From: Pedobacter punctiformis
GTDB taxonomy: Bacteria; Bacteroidota; Bacteroidia; Sphingobacteriales; Sphingobacteriaceae
Reading direction: 5' to 3'
DNA length: 64,000 nt
Assembly: GCF_027213715.1 (NCBI RefSeq)
Contig: NZ_JAPWGM010000001.1
Coordinates: 434,001 to 498,000, forward strand
The translations under genes and the position numbers were made by a program. Below are positions 7,819-17,150 of the stretch, piece by piece (the stretch's first letter is position 1; each line of letters opens with the position of its first letter). Under the pieces are notes generated by a model. The model saw only the letters and a list, made by a program, of their open reading frames with translations. It was not told where the DNA came from and did no database searches.

Positions 7819-9306
7819 ATGGACATTAAAACATTAGGCCAGTTAAAGGCTACAAATTATACTTCACGAAGCGTTAAAGATGAGCTAAGAGAAAATCTGA
7901 TCAAACAACTTCGCGATAACAAAGCAGAATTTCAGGGCATTATTGGTTATGATGAAACCGTAATTCCTGAATTACAAACCGCTATCCTTTCCCGCCATAA
8001 TATTTTACTTTTAGGCTTACGCGGACAGGCAAAAACCAGAATTGCCCGGCTAATGGTCAACTTATTAGATGAGTATGTACCTTATGTTGCCGGGAGTGAG
8101 ATATTTGACGATCCTTTAAACCCAATTTCCTGGTTTGCCCGAAATGAAATTGCAACCAAAGGTGATGAAACAGAAATAGCCTGGTTACACCGCAGCGAAC
8201 GTTATACAGAAAAGCTAGCAACGCCGGATGTAACTGTAGCCGATTTAATTGGCGACGTAGATCCGATAAAAGCCGCCACATTAAAACTTACTTATAATGA
8301 TGAGCGGGTCATCCATTTTGGGTTAATTCCGCGTGCACACCGCAGCATTTTCGTAATTAATGAATTGCCGGATTTACAAGCGAGAATTCAGGTTGCATTA
8401 TTTAACATGCTACAGGAAAAAGACATTCAGATTCGTGGTTTTAAATTGCGTTTGCCTTTGGATATTCAATTTGTGTTTACCGCCAATCCGGAAGATTATA
8501 CCAATCGTGGAAGCATTGTAACACCTTTAAAAGACAGGATTGAAAGTCAGATTTTAACGCACTATCCAAAAAGCATCGAAATTTCGAGAAAAATTACTTT
8601 TCAGGAAGCTAAATTATCACCAGAACAAAAAGCGAATATAGAAGCCGATGGTTTAGTGAAAGATCTGGTAGAACAAATTGCATTTGAAGCCCGAAAAAGT
8701 GAATATATCGATCAGAAATCGGGTGTATCGGCCAGATTAACCATTTCTGCTTATGAAAACCTGATTAGTACGGCTGAAAGAAGAATGCTGATGGCAGGCG
8801 AGAAAAATACTTTTGTTCGTTTATCAGATTTAGCTGGAATTATTCCGGCAATTACCGGAAAAATAGAACTGGTTTATGAAGGCGAGCTGGAAGGGCCCGC
8901 TCATGTAGCCACCACTTTAATTGGTAAAGCGGTAAAAACTTTGTTTGCCAGGTATTTTCCAGATCCTGAAAAGGCTAAAAAAAGCAAAACAGCTAATCCT
9001 TATACCGAAATAAGCGAATGGTTTACCGAAGGAAATGATCTTGATTTAACAGATTCGCTTACAAACGTAAAATATAAAAAGGCCTTAATGATTGTGCCCG
9101 GTTTATATGATTTGGTTAAAAAGTTTCACCCAAAATTAAGCGAAAATCAAACTTTACTTTTAATGGAGTTTGTTTTACATGGATTAGCAGAATATTCTCA
9201 ACTGAGCAAGAATTTCTTAAACGGAGGTTTTGGTTTTAGCGACATGTTTGGAAGTCTTTTTAATGCCGAGTTTGATGAGGAAGAAGATGAAGACGATTTA
9301 AGATAA
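7819..9306 (+). CDS. MoxR/Mg-chelatase-like AAA+ ATPase
   Basis: The 495-aa protein carries a MoxR-style Walker A motif, GLRGQAKT, with Lys72. The Walker B position reads IFVINEL, so Asn181-Glu182 stand where most AAA+ proteins have Asp-Glu. A sensor-1 region follows (FVFTANPEDYTNRG), then the DRIE arginine-finger region. The C-terminus ends in an acidic tail (FDEEEDEDDLR). The length fits the family often annotated as magnesium chelatase-like. From memory, homologues of this branch also have Asn-Glu, so the change is probably a family trait. It should drive remodelling of a client together with the VWA protein encoded upstream. Confidence 0.85.
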   Translation: MDIKTLGQLKATNYTSRSVKDELRENLIKQLRDNKAEFQGIIGYDETVIPELQTAILSRHNILLLGLRGQAKTRIARLMVNLLDEYVPYVAGSEIFDDPLNPISWFARNEIATKGDETEIAWLHRSERYTEKLATPDVTVADLIGDVDPIKAATLKLTYNDERVIHFGLIPRAHRSIFVINELPDLQARIQVALFNMLQEKDIQIRGFKLRLPLDIQFVFTANPEDYTNRGSIVTPLKDRIESQILTHYPKSIEISRKITFQEAKLSPEQKANIEADGLVKDLVEQIAFEARKSEYIDQKSGVSARLTISAYENLISTAERRMLMAGEKNTFVRLSDLAGIIPAITGKIELVYEGELEGPAHVATTLIGKAVKTLFARYFPDPEKAKKSKTANPYTEISEWFTEGNDLDLTDSLTNVKYKKALMIVPGLYDLVKKFHPKLSENQTLLLMEFVLHGLAEYSQLSKNFLNGGFGFSDMFGSLFNAEFDEEEDEDDLR

Positions 9307-9333
9307 CACATTATTAACAGAAATATTTAATTT

Positions 9334-9362
9334 AGGCGGGCCGAAAACCTGCCTTATTTTTT
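9334..9362 (+). terminator. Probable terminator after the MoxR-VWA operon
   Basis: The arms aggcggg (9334-9340) and cctgcct (9348-9354) pair with one G-T wobble and are followed by tattttttaa. Confidence 0.6.
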
Positions 9363-9388
9363 AATCAAAAACGAATAAATTCTTTCAA

Positions 9389-10651
9389 ATGGGAAGATTA
9401 CCATTAATTATTGTTGCCTGTATCTTTATTATTGCTTTCGACATTTACTGTTATAAAGCCATTATTTCAGTTTTTAAAAAATGGAAACCGAATACCAAAA
9501 AAATCTTCAGCATTTTATATTGGGGCTATAGCATCTTACTCATTATCGGTGTTTTTTGTGGCATATACTTAAACCTGTTTTTAACTTTAAGAGCCATTAT
9601 TTTAGTTGCATTCTTTTTAACGGTTGCTTGTAAACTCGCGATGCTCCCATTTTTACTGGCAGATGATTTAAGAAGAGGATTTATAAAGCTTTTCAGGGCA
9701 GGCAAGAAAAAGGAAGTGGCTGCGAAAGAAGATTCAAAGCCGGTAAGTGAAGCTGAACCGATTTCCCGGTCTGAATTTTTGGTAAAAGCTGGCCTGGTTG
9801 CCGCAGCAGTTCCTTTAACTTCGCTCAGCTGGGGCATTATTTCCGGCGCATACGATTATCAGGTTAGAAAAGTTGATTTAATTTTACCCAACCTTCCAAA
9901 GGCTTTCGACGGCATCAGAATGGGGCAAATATCTGATATCCACTCAGGTAGTTTTTACAATAAAACTGCGGTTAAAGGCGGCGTAGAAATGTTACTGGCT
10001 GAAAAAACTGATTTCATTTTCTTTACCGGTGATTTGGTCAACAACCTGACCAACGAAGTTAAAGATTACCAGGATATATTTTCGAAAGTTAAAGCTCCTC
10101 TTGGTGTATATTCCAGTTTAGGAAACCATGATTATGGCGATTATTATTTCGGCCGTGAATCATCCCCTGCCAAGGTTAAAAACCTGAAAGACATGGTTGA
10201 TGTACATAAAGTGATGGGCTACGATTTATTAATGAATGAAAACCGCCGCTTAAAAGTAGATGGTGAAGAAATCGGGATTTTAGGCATTGAAAATTGGGGG
10301 ATGGGCCGTTTTCCTAAATATGGTAAAATGGAGCTGGCGGTAAAAAACACAGACGATCTACCTGTAAAACTCCTGTTAAGCCACGATCCTTCACATTGGC
10401 GGGGTGAAGTATTGGAAAAATATCCTCAAATTGATGCCATGTTCAGTGGTCATACCCACGGAATGCAATTTGGAGTTCGCTTAAAGGAATACCAATGGAG
10501 CCCGATACAATACATATATAAAGAATGGGCAGGTTTGTACCGTGAAAAAAATCAACAACTATATGTGAACGTTGGTTATGGCTTTTTAGGCTATCCAGGC
10601 AGAGTTGGAGTTTTACCGGAGATTACAATTTTCACCCTGAAAAGAGCATAA
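9389..10651 (+). CDS. Membrane-anchored metallophosphoesterase
   Basis: The 420-aa protein has about three N-terminal transmembrane segments (residues 3-20, 45-65 and 68-90), a charged linker, and another hydrophobic stretch near 133-150. The calcineurin-like phosphoesterase domain follows. All metal-binding blocks are present: ISDIHSG with Asp183 and His185, FTGDLVNN, LGNHDYGD, LSHDPSHW and SGHTHGMQFG. This matches the YkuE/YaeI type, some of which act on lipid-linked substrates such as UDP-diacylglucosamine; the substrate here is not known. It ends at a shared convergent hairpin with the response-regulator gene. Confidence 0.88.
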   Translation: MGRLPLIIVACIFIIAFDIYCYKAIISVFKKWKPNTKKIFSILYWGYSILLIIGVFCGIYLNLFLTLRAIILVAFFLTVACKLAMLPFLLADDLRRGFIKLFRAGKKKEVAAKEDSKPVSEAEPISRSEFLVKAGLVAAAVPLTSLSWGIISGAYDYQVRKVDLILPNLPKAFDGIRMGQISDIHSGSFYNKTAVKGGVEMLLAEKTDFIFFTGDLVNNLTNEVKDYQDIFSKVKAPLGVYSSLGNHDYGDYYFGRESSPAKVKNLKDMVDVHKVMGYDLLMNENRRLKVDGEEIGILGIENWGMGRFPKYGKMELAVKNTDDLPVKLLLSHDPSHWRGEVLEKYPQIDAMFSGHTHGMQFGVRLKEYQWSPIQYIYKEWAGLYREKNQQLYVNVGYGFLGYPGRVGVLPEITIFTLKRA

Positions 10652-10656
10652 ATAAT

Positions 10657-10687
10657 ATTACATGAGAGAATAATTCTCTCATGTAAT
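10657..10687. terminator. Bidirectional terminator hairpin
   Basis: The arms attacatgagagaa (10657-10670) and ttctctcatgtaat (10674-10687) are perfectly complementary around a 3-base loop. It sits between the convergent phosphoesterase and response-regulator genes and can serve both. Confidence 0.8.
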
Positions 10688-10695
10688 TATACTTG

Positions 10696-11385
10696 TTATC
10701 CGGCATTAAAACGGTAACCCACACCACGTACAGTTTGTAGTAGTTGAGGGTTATCAGGATTTAATTCTATCTTTTTACGCAGGCGCACAATGTGCATATC
10801 CAGCGTTCTGGTGTTTACATCTGAGTTGTAACCCCAAACTACTAACATTAACTCATCACGGTTAATTACCTTACCCGGATTACGCAAAAAGTAAAGGAGA
10901 ATCCGGTTTTCTAAAATGGTTAATTCAATCTTTCTGCCCTCTCTAAATAAAGTATGAATATTAGGATGGTGCTCCATGTTGCCAAAACGGTGAATTTCAG
11001 CGGTATCTTTATTCACAATAAACTTAACCTTACTTTCCAGCATGGCCACTAAAACATCCATATTAAATGGCTTGGTTATATAATCAGAAGCCCCAAAATT
11101 GTAAGCATCAATCTTATCTACGTCCTGTGCTTTTGCAGTCATCATAATAATCAGGTTTTCAAACCCCTGTCCGCGTACACTTTCGCAAACATCAGATCCC
11201 TGCTTACCCGGCAACATCCAATCCATCAAAACAATATCAGGCTGATCTGCTAAAATCATTCTTTCACCAGCATCCCCATCATTAGCTTCCAGTACATTGT
11301 AACCTTCAGCTTTTAAACGATGTGCAACTAAAAAGCGAAGATTTTCATCATCTTCTACGATTAATATTTTTACTTCTTTAGACAT
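10696..11385 (-). CDS. OmpR/PhoB-family response regulator
   Basis: The 229-aa protein has an N-terminal receiver domain with the acidic pocket EDD (11-13) and phosphoacceptor Asp55 in LMDWMLPG. The later MTAKAQ and YITKPFN blocks carry the conserved Thr and Lys. A winged-helix DNA-binding domain follows (LTILENRILLYFLRNPGKV, then DMHIVRLRKKIE and VRGVGYRF). It is encoded just after a sensor kinase on the same strand and should be its partner. The regulon cannot be predicted from this window. Confidence 0.93.
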   Translation of the reverse strand: MSKEVKILIVEDDENLRFLVAHRLKAEGYNVLEANDGDAGERMILADQPDIVLMDWMLPGKQGSDVCESVRGQGFENLIIMMTAKAQDVDKIDAYNFGASDYITKPFNMDVLVAMLESKVKFIVNKDTAEIHRFGNMEHHPNIHTLFREGRKIELTILENRILLYFLRNPGKVINRDELMLVVWGYNSDVNTRTLDMHIVRLRKKIELNPDNPQLLQTVRGVGYRFNAG

Positions 11386-11400
11386 TTATATTGTATTATA

Positions 11401-11455
11401 AGGTTGTGATGCTGAAAGTTGTCGTGTTGACCAGCAACTTAAAACCTCTCAGCAT
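11401..11455 (-). repeat. Hairpin between sensor kinase and response regulator genes
   Basis: Nested inverted repeats lie in the 86-base gap: atgctga/tcagcat (11409-11415 and 11449-11455) and aagttg/caactt (11416-11421 and 11435-11440). No T-run follows in the direction of transcription, so it looks more like an mRNA stem or a decayed repeat than a terminator. Confidence 0.45.
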
Positions 11456-11471
11456 TTTAACATTTCAATTT

Positions 11472-13139
11472 TTATTTGTTATAAGGCAGCACAATTTTAA
11501 ACTCTGTACCTGTGCCTACTCTGCTTTTTACTGTAATTTCTCCCTGCATAAAGTTAACCAGTTCTTTGCAAAATGCCAAACCAAGCCCAACGCTCCCCAT
11601 TTGGTTGTATTCATTCTGAATCCTGAAAAACTTCTTAAATATATTGTTTAATTCGCTTGATTGTATACCTATTCCTTTATCGGTAAATCTAAATACCAAT
11701 ACACCTTTAATCAACTTGGCACTAATGTGCAATATCTTCTTATCGGGCTTAGAATATTTATAGGCATTTTCAGCCAGGTTATCGAATAAACTTCCCATTA
11801 AAACCGGATCGGTAATAAAGGTTTTAAAACCTGCTACTTCATAGGTCATGTTAAAATCAGGATGTTTTAAGGTATGCGATTCAATAGTACTTTCTATAAA
11901 ATCGCGAATATTAACCTCTTCCTCATTTAGCTTTATGGCTTTGTTTTCAATTTGGGTAAAGGCCAGTAACTTATTCATTAAGCCATTTAACTTGTCGGCT
12001 TCTTCATCCAGTATTTTACCATATAAACCAAGTTCTCTTTCGGATAAAGAGGTTGCGCTTTTAATGTTGTTCCCTGCAATTTTGATTACGCTTACAGGTG
12101 TTTTAAACTCGTGGGTAAGGTTATTTACGAAATCGTACTGCAGCTTAAACATTTTACTGTTGATGTTTAAATTACGAAAAATTAAAAAGGCAATTAACAA
12201 CAACACGCCATAAACCAGCAAAAGCACCATGGCAATTGGTAAAAAGTAAATAAATATCTCTTTCTTAATATGATCTTTCGAAGAAATAAAATAGAGTTTA
12301 AAATTTGAAAACGCATTGGGCAGTGCAATTTCAGTCGTCATATTTTCATCTGAAATGTTAATCGGATCATAGGTAAGCGCCTGTACCTGTATGCTTTGAA
12401 AAAGTGAGGGCTTTGTATTTATAATTTTAATTTTAGACGGGTCGAGCTGAAAAACAAACATTCCTAATTTATAAACCGGCGATTGCGGAAGTTTTTTGTG
12501 CAGCATTTCTTTGTACACTTTCAGCTCCTCAAAACTAGGAATATTTAAATAGGTAATCTTGTTGGAAGCCACTACGGAAAAGTTGGTAAATAATTCTTCC
12601 TGTCCGGGAACTTTAGCGGTATCCAAACGACCGATATAACTCAAAAGCTGTAAAGCCATTGGATTAAAATCACTGTTTACATCAAATGATTTCCGGTTTT
12701 CTTCTGAATATATTTTAATTGAATCTGCAGATACATTTTTCCCAAACTGATAGATATTTTTAGGACCAAAGCCAAAAGATTTTGAATTTACACCGTCTTT
12801 TACCGGCATATTTTTAACCTCCGAATCGTAAAAAGTAATTTTAGATACAAAAGGATATTTGAGGGTTGTGGTATCGGCAAACCGGGAAGCCGAAGCAGAA
12901 TCCAGATAACCGCTGTAGTAGGATACCTGCGGCATTTTGATTTGAAAAAAATCATTGTAAGGTTTAATGGTCTGTTCAAGCACGTTTACCTTCTCAGAAA
13001 CAAATTCATTCTCAATATATTTCTTACTAAAATTAAAAGCCAGAAACAAGGAAAGGATAAACAAGATGGAAATGAGTACAATGAAAGTTACAATAAGCAG
13101 AAAGTTCTTACGATAGCCGCTTTCTTTATCCAGTGCCAT
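11472..13139 (-). CDS. Sensor histidine kinase
   Basis: The 555-aa protein has an N-terminal transmembrane helix (about residues 11-33), a long periplasmic sensor region of about 260 aa, and a second membrane helix (about 298-322). The HisKA H-box is LTHEFKTP with phosphoacceptor His343, followed by the HATPase_c boxes: N-box FDNLAENAYKYS, G1 FTDKGIGI and G2 VGLGLAFCKEL. It starts 3 bases after the stop of an S9-peptidase-like lipoprotein gene, so the two are almost certainly co-transcribed. The response regulator follows. The signal is unknown. Confidence 0.93.
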   Translation of the reverse strand: MALDKESGYRKNFLLIVTFIVLISILFILSLFLAFNFSKKYIENEFVSEKVNVLEQTIKPYNDFFQIKMPQVSYYSGYLDSASASRFADTTTLKYPFVSKITFYDSEVKNMPVKDGVNSKSFGFGPKNIYQFGKNVSADSIKIYSEENRKSFDVNSDFNPMALQLLSYIGRLDTAKVPGQEELFTNFSVVASNKITYLNIPSFEELKVYKEMLHKKLPQSPVYKLGMFVFQLDPSKIKIINTKPSLFQSIQVQALTYDPINISDENMTTEIALPNAFSNFKLYFISSKDHIKKEIFIYFLPIAMVLLLVYGVLLLIAFLIFRNLNINSKMFKLQYDFVNNLTHEFKTPVSVIKIAGNNIKSATSLSERELGLYGKILDEEADKLNGLMNKLLAFTQIENKAIKLNEEEVNIRDFIESTIESHTLKHPDFNMTYEVAGFKTFITDPVLMGSLFDNLAENAYKYSKPDKKILHISAKLIKGVLVFRFTDKGIGIQSSELNNIFKKFFRIQNEYNQMGSVGLGLAFCKELVNFMQGEITVKSRVGTGTEFKIVLPYNK

Positions 13140-13142
13140 ACG

Positions 13143-15029
13143 CTATTTTCTGTTGATATTATCTTTTAAAAACTGTTCCAATGCTTTATACATAACTAAA
13201 CGGCTCTGTTGTCTTTTTATCGGATCAGGTCCCTCTTCTTTTTCTATATGCGTTACAGCAACCCCCCTTTTTTGTAATTCCTTAATAAACTGAATCCCTT
13301 CAGCAATATTTATATGCGGATCTTTCGGATTTTGTGCAATAAAAACAGGCGCACGGAAACGATCGGCATGAAAAACCGGCGAAGCAGACCGTACATATTC
13401 AGTATCGGTTATTGGATTGCCCACAATTTCATAGTACATCTGCAATTTAGATTTTAAAAACGGGGGTATCATTTTAAAATAACTAAACAAGTTTATTACG
13501 CCCGAATTTGATCCGCCACAACTGTATAAATCAGGGTTTTTATATAAGCAGTTTAAAGCAATATATCCCCCGAAACCATTTCCGTAAATGGCAACTTTTT
13601 TTGAATTTACAATTTTTTGCTCAATTAGCCACCTCACCCCAGCATTAACATCCTCCTGTATTTTATCATCGAGCTGTTTAAAACCTGCTGCATAAAAGGT
13701 TTTTCCATAACCGATAGAACCTCTGTAATTTACCTGCAATACGGCATAGCCCCGGTTAGCTAAAAACTGAACATCTGCATTGTAACCCCAGCTGTTGCGC
13801 CATTTTGGACCATCGTGCGGAAGTACTACCAGTGGCAAATTAGAAGCCTTTTTATTTTTTGGCAAGGTTAAATAACCATTGATGGTTAATCCATCAACAC
13901 TTTTATAACTAATTGGCTTCATTTCGCACATATCTTCTTCTTTTATTGAAGAATTAATATCTGCCAGTTTCCTAAGTTTATTCTGATCGGCAAAATATAA
14001 ATAATAAGATCCCGGATTTTTATCAGTGAAGGTTCTGACCACAAAAACATTATCCAGCTTATCCTTATCCTCCACACGCCATTCTGTACCTGGTAGTAAA
14101 GCATCAATTTTATTATAATTAACCCGTATTGTAGAATCCAGATAGAATTTTTCCTTTTTCCAGGTTTCACAGGTTACAAAAATCATTTTCTTCTTCGCCC
14201 TGGAGTATTTTGCTTCGATTACATTTAAGGTATCATTGGCAAAAAGAATTTTCTTTTCCTTTCCTGTTTTCAGGTCAAGCTCAACCAAAGCATTCTTATC
14301 CCGGTTAACATTCGAGATTGCATAAAGCACATCAGGTTGATCTTCTGCAATCGCGACCGGATCCAGTGTGGTTTTAAAATTATTGGTAATAACCGCTTTA
14401 AAAGGCTGACTTTCGTTTTCGCGGTACATTAATGTTTTATTAACCCCATCGTTTGCAATTGCCATTTTAAGGATTCCCTTGTTATCTGTAATCCAATCGG
14501 TAATGTTGCCCGGGTTTTTTGCCGCAATATCCATTTTACCGTTTCTAACATTTAAGCGGTAAACATCAAACACAGAAGAATCGCGTTTATTAGATGAAAC
14601 AATAATGTACTTATCATCAATAAGTTGGTTTTCGATCACATCCATTCGGGCTTTTTCATTTGAACCCAATTGAATTTGCTTGCTCCCATCCTTATTAATC
14701 ACAAAAAGATCAGATTTCCTGTCTTTCGAATCATCCCTTGTATAGTAAATCAGTTCATCGTTACTAGTCCAGGTATAAAAACTTAAAGTCTTTTCAGTAA
14801 GGTGAGTTAATTGCAAGCTTTTTCCAGTTGCAAGATCTTCTACAAACAGATTTGGCTTTTTATCCTGTAACTTAATATACGACAAGCTTTTACCATCCGG
14901 AGAGATGTGATAAAAAGCCTTATCCTGCGTTTTAAAGAAGTCATCGATGGGTATGGTTTTCCCTTCTTCGAAACCTTTACAGGCACAAAATAAAGCAACC
15001 AAAACCAATATCAATACTCTATTAACCAT
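13143..15029 (-). CDS. S9-family (prolyl-oligopeptidase-like) lipoprotein, predicted catalytically dead
   Basis: The chosen ATG gives 628 aa beginning with a lipoprotein signal whose lipobox is LFCAC (Cys18). GTG and ATG starts 39 and 36 bases upstream would bury the signal, so they are less likely. A beta-propeller region (about 35-370) precedes an alpha/beta-hydrolase domain that aligns well with S9 peptidases (SWGYNADVQFLANRGYAVLQ). The nucleophile elbow, normally GxSxGG, reads GNGFGG with Gly485 in place of Ser. The His block, normally EGHGF, reads EGPDP with Pro601 in place of His. Asp570 remains. This points to a pseudoenzyme in the envelope. It heads a unit with a sensor kinase and response regulator, which suggests a sensing or binding role. 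Confidence 0.85.
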   Translation of the reverse strand: MVNRVLILVLVALFCACKGFEEGKTIPIDDFFKTQDKAFYHISPDGKSLSYIKLQDKKPNLFVEDLATGKSLQLTHLTEKTLSFYTWTSNDELIYYTRDDSKDRKSDLFVINKDGSKQIQLGSNEKARMDVIENQLIDDKYIIVSSNKRDSSVFDVYRLNVRNGKMDIAAKNPGNITDWITDNKGILKMAIANDGVNKTLMYRENESQPFKAVITNNFKTTLDPVAIAEDQPDVLYAISNVNRDKNALVELDLKTGKEKKILFANDTLNVIEAKYSRAKKKMIFVTCETWKKEKFYLDSTIRVNYNKIDALLPGTEWRVEDKDKLDNVFVVRTFTDKNPGSYYLYFADQNKLRKLADINSSIKEEDMCEMKPISYKSVDGLTINGYLTLPKNKKASNLPLVVLPHDGPKWRNSWGYNADVQFLANRGYAVLQVNYRGSIGYGKTFYAAGFKQLDDKIQEDVNAGVRWLIEQKIVNSKKVAIYGNGFGGYIALNCLYKNPDLYSCGGSNSGVINLFSYFKMIPPFLKSKLQMYYEIVGNPITDTEYVRSASPVFHADRFRAPVFIAQNPKDPHINIAEGIQFIKELQKRGVAVTHIEKEEGPDPIKRQQSRLVMYKALEQFLKDNINRK

Positions 15030-15278
15030 ATAATTTTCTCCCGGGAGCACAAAAATAAACTTCATCACTACTTAAATATGATATACACCAACAATGTTAC
15101 TAATTATGGGATGTGGTTCAATTTAGGATTTAAATTTCTTTGTAAAGAAAACTCAGGTAACATTATTATTGTATCTTTAAAATACTACAAATATTTTAAA
15201 TTTTATAGATTTTAACAGACAAAATCTTTTGAGGTTGCCGCTTTTTTAACTTCATTTAATTTTTTTAATTTAGCGAGT

Positions 15279-17102
15279 ATGAAACGTTTACTTTTCATCG
15301 TATTTTTCTTGCTATACAATGGTGTAAATGCTCAGACATTTCGCTCCAATCAACAAATATCTCCGGATGAAAGTGCTTTAGCCATTCAATACTATCAGGC
15401 AAGTGATTATGAGAAAGCAGTTGTTCTTTTAGAAAAGCTTTTTTCCACTCCGAATAACGAAGCTTATTTTGATTTATATTTTAATTGTTTAGTTAAACTT
15501 AAAAAATATGATGTTGCCGAAAAGCTGGTCAAAAAACAAATCAAACAATCCTCCCAAAATGAAATTTACCTTATAGCATTAGGCAAGCTTTACCAGGAAA
15601 AAGGTGATCTGACCTCCGCAAGTAAAATTTTTACCGAAGCCATTAATAAGCTCCCTAAAGATGAATATGCCATCCGGTCACTGGCGAATAATTTCTATCG
15701 CTTTGAAAATTATGAATTCGCTATCCAAACCTTCAAACAAGGTAGAAAGTTACTCAACAATAATCAGCTTTTCACTTTCGAGTTGATCAACATTTACAGG
15801 TTTAAGAAAGATAAACCTATGCTAATGCAGGAATATCTGGATGCCTTAAGTTCAATGCCTCAATTATTGGCACAGGCCGAAGCTGTTTTGCCTGCAGTTT
15901 TTGAGGACAAAAGTGATTATCAAAACTTCCAGATTGGTATTTTAAAGAAAATCCAGAAAGAACCTGATGCCGAAATTTATGTGCAGCTTTTAACCTGGAA
16001 TTACATTCAGCAACAGGAATATGATATGGCCCTGCGCCAGTTAATTGCTTTTGACAAACGTACAAAAGCAGATGGCGGAACCCTATTTAATGCCATTTAT
16101 ACTTTTGTAGATAACGGAGCCTACGAAACCGCCATTAAAGCATATGAATATTTACAAACCAAGGGGAAGGAAAATGCTTATTATTTACCTTCGAAAATTG
16201 AATTGTTAAATACCAGATACAATATTCAAACTGCCGGAAAATATAACGTTACCGATTTAGACTTATTGGCAAAAGACTATCAAACCTTAATTGATGAATA
16301 TGGTAAGAATAAAAATACTTTATTCGCAATTAAAAAATGGTCTATCCTGCAAGCCTATTATTTAAAACACCCCGAAAAAGCCGGGACAGTGCTTGAAGAG
16401 GCAATAAAAATGTCCGGAATAAACAGCACAGATATTGGTCAGCTTAAATTAGACCTCGGCGATGTTTATATTTTAACCAACCAACCCTGGGAAGCTTTTT
16501 TAGTGTATGAACAGGTAAGCAAGCAATTTGAAGGACAAGCCATTGGCAACGAGGCCCGTTTTAGGAGTGCTAAACTTTCTTTTTACCAGGGCAATTTTGA
16601 ATACAGCAACGGACAATGTTTAGTTTTAAAGGCAGCTACTTCTCAACTGATTGCCAATGATGCCTTAAATTTAAGTTTACTGATTACGGATAACATTCAA
16701 ACACCTGCAGACAGCAATGCGCTGAAAATGTATGCCGATGCAGAAATGTTAGTATTTAGAAATTTGCCCGGTGAGGCAGTAAAAAAACTGGATAGCATTA
16801 CACTTGCCTACCCTCAAAATAGCCTAGCTGATGCAGTAATGATGAGTAAAGCCAGGATTTTTATTAAATCCAGTGATTTCCAGCGGGCTGCAGACCTACT
16901 AAAAAAGGTTACCGAAGATTTTAAAGATGGCATCTGGACTGATGATGCTCTTTTTACACTGGCTGATTTATATGAAAAAAAGCTAAACGATATTATTCAG
17001 GCTAAACTTTATTTCCAAAAATTAATAACCGATTATCCCGGAAGCATGTTCAGTGCTGAAGCCAGAAAGAGATTCCGAAATTTAAGAGGTGATGGGGTTT
17101 AG
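15279..17102 (+). CDS. Exported tetratricopeptide-repeat protein
   Basis: The 607-aa protein starts with a signal peptide (MKRLLFIVFFLLYNGVNAQ) followed by TPR-type helix pairs over most of its length. Clear repeats are ALAIQYYQASDYEKAVVLLE near residue 30, the segment around GKLYQEKGDLTSASKIFTEA, and C-terminal repeats ending LYFQKLITDYPGSMFSAEA, which resemble the YbgF/BamD style. It is probably a periplasmic scaffold. The divergent gap to the S9-like gene (15030-15278) should contain promoters for both. Confidence 0.85.
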   Translation: MKRLLFIVFFLLYNGVNAQTFRSNQQISPDESALAIQYYQASDYEKAVVLLEKLFSTPNNEAYFDLYFNCLVKLKKYDVAEKLVKKQIKQSSQNEIYLIALGKLYQEKGDLTSASKIFTEAINKLPKDEYAIRSLANNFYRFENYEFAIQTFKQGRKLLNNNQLFTFELINIYRFKKDKPMLMQEYLDALSSMPQLLAQAEAVLPAVFEDKSDYQNFQIGILKKIQKEPDAEIYVQLLTWNYIQQQEYDMALRQLIAFDKRTKADGGTLFNAIYTFVDNGAYETAIKAYEYLQTKGKENAYYLPSKIELLNTRYNIQTAGKYNVTDLDLLAKDYQTLIDEYGKNKNTLFAIKKWSILQAYYLKHPEKAGTVLEEAIKMSGINSTDIGQLKLDLGDVYILTNQPWEAFLVYEQVSKQFEGQAIGNEARFRSAKLSFYQGNFEYSNGQCLVLKAATSQLIANDALNLSLLITDNIQTPADSNALKMYADAEMLVFRNLPGEAVKKLDSITLAYPQNSLADAVMMSKARIFIKSSDFQRAADLLKKVTEDFKDGIWTDDALFTLADLYEKKLNDIIQAKLYFQKLITDYPGSMFSAEARKRFRNLRGDGV

Positions 17103-17138
17103 AATGCATATTTCATTTTACATCCCTGCATAAAAGTC

Positions 17139-17146
17139 TATCTTTG
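17139..17146 (+). promoter_or_regulatory. Bacteroidota -7 box for the DUF4286 gene
   Basis: TATCTTTG matches TAnnTTTG exactly and ends 4 bases before the ATG at 17151. The transcript would therefore have almost no leader. No good -33 TTTG was seen. Confidence 0.55.
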
Positions 17147-17150
17147 CGTT

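Noticed and set aside
11391..11651. An 86-codon plus-strand frame between the response regulator and sensor kinase
   Set aside because: It runs antisense across the hairpin gap and the 3' end of the sensor kinase gene, has no family pattern, and is best explained as a shadow.
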